A DNA stretch of 64,000 nt from Cryptomeria japonica. Its lineage: Eukaryota; Streptophyta; Pinopsida; Cupressales; Cupressaceae. The stretch covers positions 718,353,867 through 718,417,866 of the forward strand of contig NC_081413.1 in the NCBI RefSeq assembly GCF_030272615.1, written 5' to 3'. The position numbers were made by a program, and so were the translations under genes. The notes under the pieces were generated by a model. It was not told the origin of the DNA. It saw nothing but the letters and a program-made list of their open reading frames with translations, and searched no databases. Positions 22,133 through 33,642 of the stretch are shown here, piece by piece; the stretch's first letter is position 1; every line of letters begins with the position of its first letter.

Positions 22133-25100
22133 TAATTTCCATCCAGAGGCTGTAGCTGATCAAAAATAGACTTATACTTGTTTTGAGCATCAGTGAGGGT
22201 GACTGAGAGTGAATCCTTTACACTTTCCATTAATGAATTTTGTGCTTGAATATCAGCTAATAGTGATATTAAGCCTTCAAGAGTGCTTCCCTCTTGTGTA
22301 GTTGATAGGCGTGTAGCTCTATTGATCTGTTCCTATACTGATGAGAGATGAGGAAGGAATAATGTCTGAAGGGTCATTATGTCCATCCTGATTTTATGCT
22401 CTTCATTCCTGAGTTCTAACTGTTGAGCCATGAGCAGTTGAAGCTTTGTATAAAAATTCTAAACTGAATTAGGTGGTCAACTTAGTTGAGAGATTGGTGA
22501 TCTCTTTCTCAATTGCATCTATTTTATTCTTGATATCTTTAATGAATAAGGAAAATGTACACAGTTTCTGAAATAATGAAAGAATATGCTTGAGTTGAGA
22601 GGACAACTCAACAATGAATTTGACAAGCTTTACTTTTCCTATAGCAAGAGATTTTTGTACCTCTTCAATCATTTTTGCTATAATCTCTTTATCTTTTAGC
22701 TTGCTTAAGTACTCAGATGCATCAACTCCAGATGTTTCTATTTGAGTAAGGAGTTCATCCAGTTGAATGTGGATGGCTGCATCGATTGACATTGTTGCTG
22801 AAGGTAGCATTTCTATTAGTAGTGTCTTGACCTTCTGAAGTACTTTATTCTTCTTTTGAATAGCCAATTGTTTTTCTTGTTCGGCCTTTTCTTTGCATAG
22901 TTCACCGAATTTAGTAAGTGCTTGCCCTTTTAACTTTGAGATATCGACATTGGGCAACACTATCAGTTTAGTCAAATCAATTTTGAAACTATGCTTTCTC
23001 ACCTTCTTCTCTTTTCCTTTGGTCGATTGCACTAAGACAAGTGCTTGTGAGGCTTGCTGACCCTCGGTAGGTTGCTTGGTAGATGCAACACTTTGGTCGG
23101 TTCCTGTAGCCATTGTAGTGTCCTTGGGTGTCTCAGTGCTAGGGGTCTCAGCTATATCATTTGCAGTGCTTGATGGTGCTTGAGACGTCTGATCTTTGGT
23201 TGTATCTTTTGCTGCTTCAGATTTGTTACCTTTGGTGCCTTGATCTATGTCCTTAGGAGCTTCGGTTGAGACAGGTGGCTTCACCAGTGGATAAGGTTGA
23301 ACTTGTTCTAAAACATATTCACTAGATATAAGTTTTGCATAGGTGGTGCCTTCAATCATTTCTTGCTCCAGTGTTGCTTCATCCATAACATCTTCATCAA
23401 TTTGAATAATGTCAGTCGGGTCTGGACCTTGCTCGGTGACATCTAGATCTTGCTTGGTGACATCAACAATTTCAATTTGAGATTGTTCACCGACATCCTT
23501 TTGTTTCAAGATCTCCTGCCACTTGGCTTTTGTCTCATTTTCCAAATCAATGTATAGCCCATTCATCAATTTTAAGGCTCTTTGTTTGACAAGAAATTTA
23601 GAATTGTATGTGGTCAAATGCTCCTTGATTTCTGCTACAGACATATTAGGGAATAGATGGACTAGACTTCTTTCTCTTATTTGTCTCTCTGAGTCCATTG
23701 CATATTTCCATCTGTTATCAATATGTAAGTATAATTCACTTAGAAGTGACTTTACTAGTTCTAATGGAGCCAGCTGAAACTTTAGAAGTGTGCAGATGAC
23801 AACTTCTTCAATTTGTTGCTTCTCATCATTATTCCTAGTCTCATACTTAACATATCTAAATCCTGCAAATCCACCATATTCTTTAAGATTGGAACAAAAA
23901 TTTTCAACACTATGAATTTTTACCTTTTTGCTTTTTACAATCTGAAATTTGTTCGCATCATCAGATTCTTTATCACTAGACTCTTTTGCAAAAATGAATC
24001 TCCGAGTAGATTTCTTATAGGTCTTGGTTACCTTGGGTGCTGTAGCACTCTTTAGTTTCTTACTCAGTGATGCAACTGATGCTCTAGTGTTGGGTCTCTT
24101 TATTGGTGGAGTCGGTAGGGCCCTTGAAATGTCTTGTTTCTTTCTTTTCAAAACTTTACCCTTAGGCAACTCTGTACTTAATGTTATTGCTGCCTCTTGA
24201 GCTTCTGATTCCTCTTCGGTAATGGCAAGATTGCCTTTGATAGGTGTAGAGGAGGATTCTTCTCTGAATTTCTCAGATAAAACCTTTATCATTTTTGTAG
24301 CTTTTCTTGTAGCCTTAGGTACTATGATGCTCATTTTTACTTTTTCCTTCATCTCTTCATATGTTCCATATCTAAGTTCGGTTGCATGCCTTGGCAATGA
24401 TAAATAGGCATCAATTTTTTGCTGTGTTATATCATAGTCAATCTCATAACTTATTGGTGGCAAAGATTGAGTCCTTAGTTCAACAGCATTCACATAACAA
24501 TAATCAGTGTCTACCTCAAAACATATATTATCCTTATACTTTTCTACCAGCTGTGGTGGAATCCTATACCTGTTGTGCATCTTCTCTTGAAATTTGTAGA
24601 AGTAGTCATCCATGATATCATTAAAGTTATCTCCCAGTTTCTTGATAAAGTCATTGATTTGATGGGTGATAGGTCGGTGTAGCTCCCATACTACTTTACC
24701 GACTGAGGGAAAGAACTTCTCAAAGTAGAAAAACATGCATACAAGAAGTGAACCAAACTTTAGTGTATTTGCTGAGTTGTTCTTCTTCAGCTTCCTTATT
24801 GTGTTCAGGTTCTCAAACAAGTTCTTTAGTAGCACGTCACATAAATCTACTTTCATTCCCTTCTTCACTATTTTGTAGGCCAAGTCAACTGCAGCACATG
24901 GTACACTATTTTCCCTTACAGACTGGAAGAAACAGTAACCAATTACTCTAATTGCAAACTCGAGTTTTGCATCAGTGACATTATTCAATTTCAGTCCTCA
25001 GTAATTAGATTCTACTCCAGTTAGATTGATTGTCTCCTTTTGTGATATCATTTTCTGTGCTCGTGCATGATCATAGATAGGATGCCTGGTGATCTAAAGA

Positions 25101-25507
25101 ATGATTTCCTTAGTGATCTTAAATGGTTTCTCTTGTAGCCACATGAAATCATCATGCACTCGGCTTAGTACAAACTTGACCCACTAGGGTTTGAACACAC
25201 GTGGATAGGTTAGGGCTTCAGTCAATCCCTTGATTTTGATATGCTCATACTTGCTATCCATTTTGCCATCAGTGCAAAGTTTATCATATGTGTCACTAAT
25301 CTCAACATGACCGAGTTCCTCAACACGACATTTGGTGAAGAATCTAACATCTTCAACTAACAAGACTCGATCCTGGATGAGTGAAAATGTAGTTTTGTCA
25401 TCCGGTTCAGAGGCAACTTTGGGAGTTAAAGAATACTTCAGTGAGGGCTTCTCCACATTTTTGACAACTATGAGATCTTGGATCTTGGGTGCCATTGTAG
25501 GTTTCAA
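22133..25507 (-). pseudogene. W1 ORF2, protein of about 1,124 residues, unknown function
   Basis: One minus-strand frame from the ATG at 25507 (MKPTMAPKIQ) to TAA at 22133-22135, interrupted by few stops (near 25181, 25095 and 25010, then 22469 and about 22330); 839 codons in the middle are fully open. In order: an N-terminal part (VEDVRFF, about residue 50; LSRVHDDF, about 110), ITKE..., INLTG, NNVTDAKLEF, CAAVDLAYKIV, TLKFGSLLVCM, a EKYKDNICFEV stretch (about 330), basic segments with nuclear-signal-like KRKK (about 455), a Thr/Ser/Pro-rich linker (about 740-830) and a coiled-coil C-terminus. The same motifs in the same order occur in V ORF2 (43744-54791). I do not recognise the family and no catalytic motif stands out. 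Confidence 0.82.
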
Positions 25508-26030
25508 GTAAAATTTAGCAAATTATCCTTAGGGTTTACAAACGACTGACGCTTCACACTTGGTAGATAATAGCAATTTGACTAGATCGGAAACCAGCTT
25601 AACAATGTGAATAGATTTGATGTAAATACCTTGAAATTCACTCTGAATGGAGTTTGATCACCTTGATTCGCTCTACTCTACTTCTTGAAAAATTGGTGAA
25701 TGAAAATGACCATGAAAACACTTTTAAGTACTCAAAAATACCTTATCGGGCTCTGTGCAAGTTAGGTCAAAACATTAAATGCACTCGGTTCACCTTTTAC
25801 CGACTGACTCCTTTTTGTTTTAACCGAGTAACCAAATTTCCTTTATTAACCGACTTGACAGGTTTCCTGTATACACCGACTTGACAGGTTTCCTATAAAG
25901 TATTTTTAATAGAATTTCAAATTGACTAATTGCATCTTAACTATGTAGATTTTGAATTTTGTACATAATAGAATAGGAATTGTTATGATTTAACCTTTAG
26001 AGAATGCAGTCCCTTCATACTTTTTCCTGA
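25508..26030 (-). other. Spacer between ORF1 and ORF2 of W1
   Basis: About 520 bp with no convincing gene. It contains several ACCGAG/ACCGACTT words on the minus and plus strands, including an 18-bp near repeat (ACCGACTTGACAGGTTTC) at about 25850 and 25880. It may hold an internal promoter or splice site for ORF2; nothing decisive seen. Confidence 0.55.
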
Positions 26031-27382
26031 CTAATTTGAAATAGGTGCACCTAACTCGGTAGGTAAGGTGCTTTCTTCATCTGACATAATTTCCTTCTTT
26101 TTCCAAATCATCTTGAATTTTTCTTTTATATCTTCAGTTTCTTTTCTAGGTTGATCTCTGCAATCTCCAGCTAAATGTCCAACTTTGTGACAATGAAAAC
26201 ATGCCATACTAGGATTTCTCCAAGATCTTCGGTTATTCATACCAAACCTTATAAAACAGTTGGCACTAATATGTCCATATCTTCCACAACATTCGCACCA
26301 TATCCTTGTATTGTAATCCCATGGTACTGCTGCATATTGTCGATAAGGATCTGTGTGAGTTCGGTAACCTCTAGTGTTTGCTCGGTGTGGATACCGCATG
26401 TAGTTCTTTTGCTTAGATCAGCACTTTTTGGTACTATGTCCATATCTATTGCATTTTCTACAAAACCCTTTGAATTTTGCCTTCTGATAGTTGTTAACAG
26501 ACTTTGTCCTACATTGATTAGATGTGTGACCATATTTATTGCAATTGTAACAATATCCATAAACTTAGTGATATTCAGTTGCTTACCTTTTCTGATCTGG
26601 CATATGTTGGCAGTATGACCTTGATTTCCACAGTAGTAGCAAATAGGCTTCTTCCTTTTGATGTTATTCCTGTTTCCATCTTGTTTTGATGATTCTCCTC
26701 TCTCGGTAGTATGAATTCCTTTCTCAGTTGATTCTTTTTCTTTGTAACTGAGTCCTGCATCCTTGTTGGGTCTTCTTGTATTCAGTTGCTCATCCAACAT
26801 CTTTGATGCTTCATAACTTTTCTCCAATGTTTCTTTGGATTTCTTCTCTGTTTCAAGTTCACCAGTCAGCCTTGATACTTCAAGTGTCAATGATTGATTT
26901 TCATCATTCTTTAGAATTGCTTCATGATGTGCATAACCTAGTTGATTTGTCATATTTTGTTGAATACCAGTTAGCCTTATGATTTCATCATTCTTATCAG
27001 ATACTAGATCTTCAAGTTGTTGTTTCTCTCTTTGTAGATCTCTTGCTTTATCCTCAGCTATCCTTAATGTATCTAGATTTTCAATCATCTGTGTACTGAA
27101 ATGTTCATGTTCCCTTTTCATTGCTTTTAGTTGATCAGCCAATGCTTTGTTCTTTTCTTTCAACATTCCAATCATTTCTTCAGTCTCTTCAGATATATTG
27201 TTCTCAGATGATGTCTTGATTTGTTCCACTAACTCTTGAGAATCCTACAAGTCGTCATATAATCTTCTCCTTACTTTCAAAGATTTTTGCATTTGCCTTT
27301 GCATGTCTGCAATCACTTGATTTGCATTATCCAACTCTTCTTGTAGATACACAATCCTCCGCGATTGTTTGTAGCCTTCCAT
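26031..27382 (-). pseudogene. W1 ORF1: coiled coil with five CCHC knuckles (gag-like)
   Basis: Starts at ATG 27382 (MEGYKQS), 50 bp after the PBS. About 200 residues of coiled coil (LKEKNKALADQLKAM, QREKQQLEDLV, LTGELETEKKSKETLEKS) are followed by RNA-binding CCHC knuckles: CYYCGNQGHTANIC, CYNCNKYGHTSNQC, CRKCNRYGHSTKKC, CECCGRYGHISANC, CFHCHKVGHLAGDC. A frameshift near 26575, a TAG near 27245 and a TGA after the third knuckle break it. There is no UBN2-type capsid core as in W2 gag, so it is a knuckle-rich RNA-binding coiled-coil protein standing in the gag position. V ORF1 has the same plan. Confidence 0.82.
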
Positions 27383-27430
27383 TGATAAGATCTTTCTCTT
27401 TAGGTAGTTAAACCCTTCCAAGATTCAAGC

Positions 27431-27442
27431 TCTGATACCAAT
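27431..27442 (-). other. Primer-binding site of W1
   Basis: Reads ATTGGTATCAGA on the minus strand directly inside the 5' LTR; complementary to the 3' end of initiator-Met tRNA, the usual plant Copia primer. Confidence 0.88.
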
Positions 27443-28604
27443 TGTTAGGCCCAATATGGAAAGCTAATGTACTGAGAGGGGAGGGGTGAATCAGTACTCC
27501 AAAAATTTTCTTCAATAATAACCTTATTGTTATGCATAAACAGAATAGTGCAATAACATAAAATAAAGTTAAAACAAACAGATAACAATCATACATGATT
27601 CACTCCATAACACATATATTTTGGTCACGCTGAAAACTCTTGGTTAGAGAGAAAAACTGCGCTGGGGATGGCACCCACAACTTCACTACTGCAATAATAA
27701 AGATTGCTCGGTTAGAGCTACATTTAGCTATTTCTGATAGCTTACCCTATTAGGAGTAACAAGATCTGTTAGATCTACCTTGCTAAAGGATTTTACAACA
27801 CTATATATATGCTGCACCTGGTTAGAGTATTTACAATTTATAGACTTGGTTAGAGTCTTTTACCTTGTTAAAGGTTTCTCTTACAACTTCAAAATATTAC
27901 AATAAGACTTTACAAATATCTGCAACTTTACATCTAAAATGTTATAGTAGATTCTATGTGCTCAGAATAAGATTACCTAGCTTATAGCATACCTCAGTAA
28001 CCCATATTGTAACTTGGTAAACCCTTCTGTTTACTTTGTTCTTTGACTGTTCACTGATAACCTTCTCGGTGACTTTTCTATGTCTCTATAACAGTCTTCC
28101 TTCATACATACACGCACATTTCTCACTCACATATATTTCTAACCCTATTATCATGTTGTATAAATAGACTTCTTATGTCGGTGATCTGATTCGTTGCTTC
28201 AATCTTACAAACATGATTTCTCGAACAAATAACCATGCAAAAGATTTCATTGGTTAGATGACCTCAAAATTATACAAAATCTATATGTGCAATTTCCAAT
28301 GTAATAATGGTTAGATGTGCCTCGATCTTGTAACACATTTTCATGTGCATGTCCAGGTTCAATGTATCTGGTACTACGTTTCACTTGGTGAGTTTAACTT
28401 TACTGCTTGGTAGCCATGAAAAAATACTCGGTAAATAGCTAGGTGAATACTACGTTCTGTGACTACTTTCTTTTGTAACCAACTAGACTGTTCAAACCAA
28501 CTTCTCTATGTGTACTGACTGCATGATTCGGTAATACTAACCGACTAGAATATATAGTATGACTTTGAATATAAAAACTAATGGCAATTTGATAAGTAGT
28601 AACA
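27443..28604 (-). repeat. 5' LTR of W1 (1162 bp)
   Basis: Partner of 20682-21839. Ends at 28604 followed by the TSD aagct (28605-28609). Contains the GAGGGGAGGGGTGAATCA tract near its left end (U5 side) and a minus-strand TATA-like TTTATACAACATG at about 28160. No gene. Confidence 0.92.
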
Positions 28605-29479
28605 AAGCTATTAGGGCATATTGTCTCTAAAGAAGGGGTTAGAATAGACCCTGAAAGAATTGAAGCCATAAAAAATGTACTTGAGCCAAAGAGTGTTAAA
28701 GGTATCTAATCTTTCTTGGGCAAAGTAAATTTTGTTAGAAGATTTATTGCAAATTTTGCAGAGATAGTCAGGCCCATTGTTAAACTGCTTAAGAAGAATA
28801 CAAAGTTCTGCTGGGATGAAGAAGCTTCAAAGGCTTTTGATGAAATCAAAAGGGCTATTTAGGAGGCACTAGTGTTGAAGTCCTCTGACTATAGTAAACC
28901 TTTCTCTTTGTTTTCTTTTGCTTCATATCACACAGTGGCTGTAGTTCTTTTACAAAAGGATAATGAAGGATATGAACATCATATAGCTTTTTACAACAAA
29001 TCTTTACAGGCCGCAGAGTTAAAGTATGAAATTATGGAGAAGCAAGCATATGCTTTGGTCAAGGTTGTTAAAGATTTTAGGCCATATCTTGTAAATGCAC
29101 GAGTAATTGCTTATGCCCCACATGCGATTGTCAAAGATATTCTATCCCAATCTGAGGTCACTAGTAAAAGATGCAGATGGATAACTAGAATCCAGGAGTT
29201 TGATTTAGAGATTAAGATCACTAAATTGGTGAGAGGTTTAGGCCTTGCTAAGCTGATGCCTGAATCAAACCTTCTTGATGTTGAAGTGAATAATATTGAA
29301 ATTGAGAACACCCTGGTCACCAGTATTGAGACATAGCTATGGTACTCAGAGATCGTACATTTTTTAACGGATGCAACATTTTCAGAAGGGATGACCCATA
29401 ACCAGAGAAGAACATTGAAGTTGAAATCACAAAAGTATGTCCTCATTTAGGGTGATTTGTTTTGGTAGAATAAAGATGG
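28605..29479 (+). pseudogene. RT thumb and decayed RNase H of Gypsy B
   Basis: Resumes B's pol after W1: GHIVSKEGVRIDPERIEAI, FLGKVNFVRRFIANF, then the RNase H fold FSLFSFASYHTVAVVLLQ ... IAYAPHAIVKDIL. TDAS has become SFAS and TDH has become APH, as in A. Stops: TAA at about 28708 (CAA/CAG in A), TAG at about 28859 and 29335 and 29449. Ends at the W2 insertion (agatgg 29474-29479), just before the integrase zinc domain. Confidence 0.87.
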
Positions 29480-30993
29480 TGATAGTTCTAATACTTAATG
29501 TAAGTATAGATCCAATAGCCAACAAGATGAGAGGGGGGGGGGGGTGAATCATACAAACTTAATCTTCCATAAAAACATCAGATTCAACCTCGGTAACATA
29601 TACTTCAGTAATATAACCAAAACTGCTAAACATGCAAACTCAAAAGCATATAAACATCATATCACTCATAACACCAGATTTAACATGGAAACCCAAATAG
29701 GGAAAAACCATTGTGGGATTTCGGACCCACTAAGAAATATACTCTTCTAGAATATGCTTGGTTAAAAGCAAATCCTATTAAAGATTACAAACACATTGTT
29801 AGATGTGACCCGGTTAAGGGATTTCCCTCAGATCTGTTAGGATCTTCACCTTGTTAGAAGTGACCTTATTAAAGGATTTCAAACACTCAATCAGAATGTC
29901 ACCTTGCTAGAGGGTTTTACAAATAAGACTATTAAGTCCACTCGGTTAAGAGATTTTCTGTCACTTTCACAAAATAACAGTAATGAAAATCTATCTGCAA
30001 CTTCACATCTAAAATGCTAAAGCAGATTCTTATTTGCTCAATAGAATCTAGACATAGAACTAATCTTGTCCATCTGCTGGGCTTCTATACTCTGTTATTC
30101 AAATAGGTCCTCAAGCTTCTCTGTTTGGTAATCACTATGTAGCATCCTTGTGGATACATTTGCCCACATACATTGTTTATCAATAGTTCCCTATTTATAA
30201 ACAACTCGCCAACCACTTAATCTCCTTGATCACATTTCCCATGATCAATCATAGCCATCAGATCTTCAATCTTGTCCAGGTTCAATGTATCCTTTGATCT
30301 GAAAAATGTTTTACCCCGCCTTCGAACTTGCATACATTTCTTCGAACTTGTGCTAGGGTAATGTGGTTCAATCTAAGCTGTAGATCTTCTTGCCAATTTT
30401 CCTTTGCCATAGATCTTTTAACAAATTTCATTCATGACATACCAATCATTTAATCAGTTCTAGCTCATTAGCTTCCTTCATTAAATAACACTTGTAATAA
30501 TTTAATGCATTCTGTTATAGCTCAATTATAACTCGGTAACAACTCGGTAAATACTAAACTTCACTCGGTAGACATTCCACCTTCATTAACCGATAGCGAT
30601 AACCTTAGGGTTTACCGACTAGGTTCCTTAGGGTTTACCGACTAGGTTCTTTGCTTGGTAACATAGTATAGTATTAACCTTACAAATTACAACATATGTA
30701 TGATGTCAAAACAATCTAAACATTGTAATCTCATCATTGTTTGACTTGGTAATAGTTGCCCATTGAATAACTTATTTCTCCCCTTATCCATCATATTCTT
30801 TCTGTGTCTTTTACCGACATCTTTATACTCATCAAATCATACTTCTCAAGATATGGCAACATCATACTGAATTAGAAAATCAATTTCTTGACATCAATGA
30901 CAAAATAATAATATTAAGACAGTAAATCATCCTTAATCAGTTATATCCATAATCATCAACAACCTTCTCAATATCCTTATTGAAATGCCAACA
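29480..30993 (-). repeat. 3' LTR of W2 (1514 bp)
   Basis: Plus-strand TGATAGTTC to ATGCCAACA. Same family as 1173-2675 and 33643-35125. Carries a run of 12 G in the GAGAG(G)nTGAATC tract near 29540 (8 in the partner LTR) and a minus-strand TATA box TTTATAAATAG at 30192-30202. Dense CGGTAA/ACCGA words around 30530-30660. Confidence 0.92.
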
Positions 30994-31089
30994 ATCTCCC
31001 ATAATCTAACTTGGTGCATGATGTCTTCTGACATACTTGGCTAATACAGGCTCGGTAGGCTCTGTATGATCTTCTTCATTACTCGGTAA
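30994..31089 (-). other. PPT and remnant 3' region of W2
   Basis: GGGAGAT (minus strand, 30994-31000) adjoins the LTR; it is shorter than the AAAGGGGGAGAT of U. The bases 31001-31089 still encode a short acidic tail of the integrase frame after a stop at about 31087, so the deletion that removed RT and RNase H ended right at the PPT. Confidence 0.7.
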
Positions 31090-32224
31090 CTAGATATTCT
31101 CTTCATTTTCTTCAACAATTTTCTCGGTAGGACTTGTCGGTTGAACATAGACAAATTCATCATAATCTTCTGGTTCTTTGGAATTTCCTTCATCATTTCT
31201 TTCTGCAAATTCATCAATTATCACATTTGCACTTTCTACTATTTTGTTAGATGATTTGATCAGACATTTAAATGCTTTACTTCTAGAAGAATAACCTATA
31301 AATGTTCCTTCTTCACTTTTCTGATCAAACTTGTCATTTCTATCATCTTTGTGTACATAGCATCTACTTCCAAAGATTTTAAAATAACTTACATTAGGTT
31401 TCTTGTCATACCAGATTTCATATGGTGTCTTCAAAGTACCTTTCTTCAGTTGTACTCGGTTTAGGGTGTAAACTGCTGTTCTTATTGCTTCTCTCCAAAA
31501 TGTTTGTGGCACTTTCTTTTCAATCATCAGGATTCTGGCACAATCCACAATAGATCTATTTCTTCTCTTAGCTATTCCATTTTGTTGTGGAGTTCTTGGT
31601 GCAGAAACTTGTCTTTTAATACCATGATCATTGCAGAATAAGTTGAACTCATCAGATGTGAGCTCTCCTCCTCTATCTGATCTAAGACATTTTAGTTGTC
31701 TTCCTGTTTCATTTTCAACTCTTGTCTTGTACCATTTAAACATTTGAAAAGCTTCTAATTTTTCTTTTAAAAACATTACCGACATCATCCTTGAATAGTC
31801 ATCCACAAATAATATGAAATATTTATCACCATAATAACTTTGAACTTTCATAGGACCACAAAGATTAGTGTGCACAAGATCTAATTCCCTTAGAGGTGTA
31901 AGACTTACTTGTAAATCTTGATCTTGTCATTTTACCCATCTAGCATCCTCGACACATAGCACTCTCAGGCTTTTCAAGACTCAGCAGACCTCTTACTTGG
32001 TGCTTCTTACTTATTTTGATCAGATTATCAAAATTTACATGACAAAACCTTTTATGCCATAACCAGGTATCATCTATCTTTGCATACAGACATTTATTCC
32101 AAGTTGAGTCAAGGTGAAATGTATTACCTTTTGTTTGTGTCCCAATAGCAGCTAACTTTCCATGCTTGTGATGAACTTTGACAATTCCTCTCTAAAATTC
32201 TATTCGGTAACCTGTATTGTTTAG
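31090..32224 (-). pseudogene. Integrase of W2, two catalytic residues lost
   Basis: The pre-integrase zinc region (WLWHKRFCHVNFDNL ... CRGC, near 31930-32060) is followed by the core. The first catalytic Asp should be in an HTDLCGP-type motif but reads HTNLCGP; the second is intact (RSDRGGEL); the Glu of the usual NGVAERKNRS reads NGIAKRRNRS (Lys). The C-terminal part RCYVHKDDRNDKFDQKSEEG is normal. Frame differs from gag-protease, with TAG breaks near 31930 and 32195. Both losses are G-to-A type changes. Confidence 0.87.
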
Positions 32225-33577
32225 CTATGCTACACTCAACAAATTGTATTTCAAACCTTCAACCCAATAAACATCATTGCATCTTGCATTGTCAAGAAGT
32301 GTTATGGATCCTTTACCTCTTACCGGACATGGTGCATCATTACCAAATCTTGCATAGCCTCCATCATAGTCTTCTAACATAACAAACTTGTGTTTATCAC
32401 CTGTCATGTGATGTGAGCATCCACTATCTATAATCCAAGAATCATTAGTATTTATATGAGATATCAAGGCTTTTTCTTCATACCTTTCTTCATCTGATCC
32501 ATCTTTTATAGCCACATAAACTACTTCCTCTAAATCAGTTTCATCTGATTTATCATCATTGGATTCCTCACCGGCTATTAAGCATGACTTTCTATCTCTT
32601 CTTCTGAAGTCTCAGTGTCTTTTGTAATGATTATCTTTCTGTCTATCATCTCGGTAATCTCTCTTTTCAGTAGAATCTTTGTCAAGACGATTAGAAGCCA
32701 TATGTCCTATCTTATCACAATTAAAACATTTCAAAGGTAGTTTTCCTTTATACTTACCTTTGCCTCTTGGTAACCTTCTGGTTAATAGTGCTTCAAACTC
32801 TTCTTGCTTTCTGATTTCCTCATACAGTTTGTGTACTTCCTCCATGTTCTTGCAAAATCTTTCACTTGCTCCACTGTGATCTCCTTCAAAGTACTTATAC
32901 TTTCTTTCATTGTAATCATTAGATTCATCAAGATGAAAAGACCTAAATACAGATTCAACTTTATTTACCGATGACCCACTGTTATCAAAGTTACTTAACT
33001 CAAATACATGTAGCTTACCAATAGTAACATCTAAAGAAACTAGCATATTAGGTACAAACCTCAATTCATTGATTGCAGAGACTCAGATTGCATAAGCCGG
33101 TAGAAGGGTTCTTAACAACTTACTTGTTATATCCTTTTCTCCAATAGTTCCACCTACTCCTTTGATTTGATTGACAATCTCCTTTAGTCTTGTACAATAC
33201 TGAGTTATGTTCTCACCTTCATTCATCCTCATAGATTCAAGTTGTCCTCTTAGACTATCCACTTTTTCTCTTTGAACATGTTCATCTCCTCCATACACTG
33301 ATATGAGCTTATGCCACATAGCCTTTGTATCATTGCAACCTTCTAGATCATTAAACTCTGAGTCAGTCAATGCAGATGTTATTTCAATCATTGCTTGGAT
33401 ATCTTCTTGCTTTGCCTTTATTTCATCCATAGTCAATGGATAGATGCTCAGGGTGATGAAATCATTCTCCAGATAATATACAGCATATTCTCCAACTCCT
33501 GATAGGTGTAGCTTCATCCTTTTCTGCCATGTAGAGAAACTTGACTTGTTCAACTTCGGTGCATCCATCTTATACAT
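32225..33577 (-). pseudogene. gag and protease of W2
   Basis: A single minus-strand frame from ATG 33577 (MYKMDAPKLNKSSFSTWQKRM) holds the Copia gag core (UBN2-like, to about 33090), a knuckle CFNCDKIGHMASNR whose last Cys has become Arg (about 32690) and the protease motif WIIDSGCSHHMTGD (about 32400). TGA stops at 33083 and about 32612 are the only breaks. The frame continues from gag to protease with no shift, the normal Copia plan. Confidence 0.9.
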
Positions 33578-33630
33578 CTTTGGATCTTTGCCTCAAGTAC
33601 CTTTAAACTTTTTCTTTCAGAGTCCAAAGA

Positions 33631-33642
33631 TCTGATACCAAT
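33631..33642 (-). other. Primer-binding site of W2
   Basis: ATTGGTATCAGA on the minus strand adjoins the 5' LTR; initiator-Met tRNA type. Confidence 0.88.

Larger units (their letters stand above)
20682..28604 (-). mobile_element. Non-autonomous Copia-type element W1, complete
   Basis: Both LTRs (20682-21839 and 27443-28604), a Met-type PBS, a PPT and a 5-bp TSD (aagct) are present, so it is a whole 7.9-kb insertion in B's RT gene. Between the LTRs are only two genes, on the minus strand: ORF1 (coiled coil plus CCHC knuckles) and ORF2 (about 1,124 residues, unknown). No protease, integrase, RT or RNase H is visible. The LTRs are nearly alike in length and sequence, so the insertion is rather young. 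It must have been moved by enzymes of another element, presumably a Copia with the same PBS and LTR ends (inference). Confidence 0.9.
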
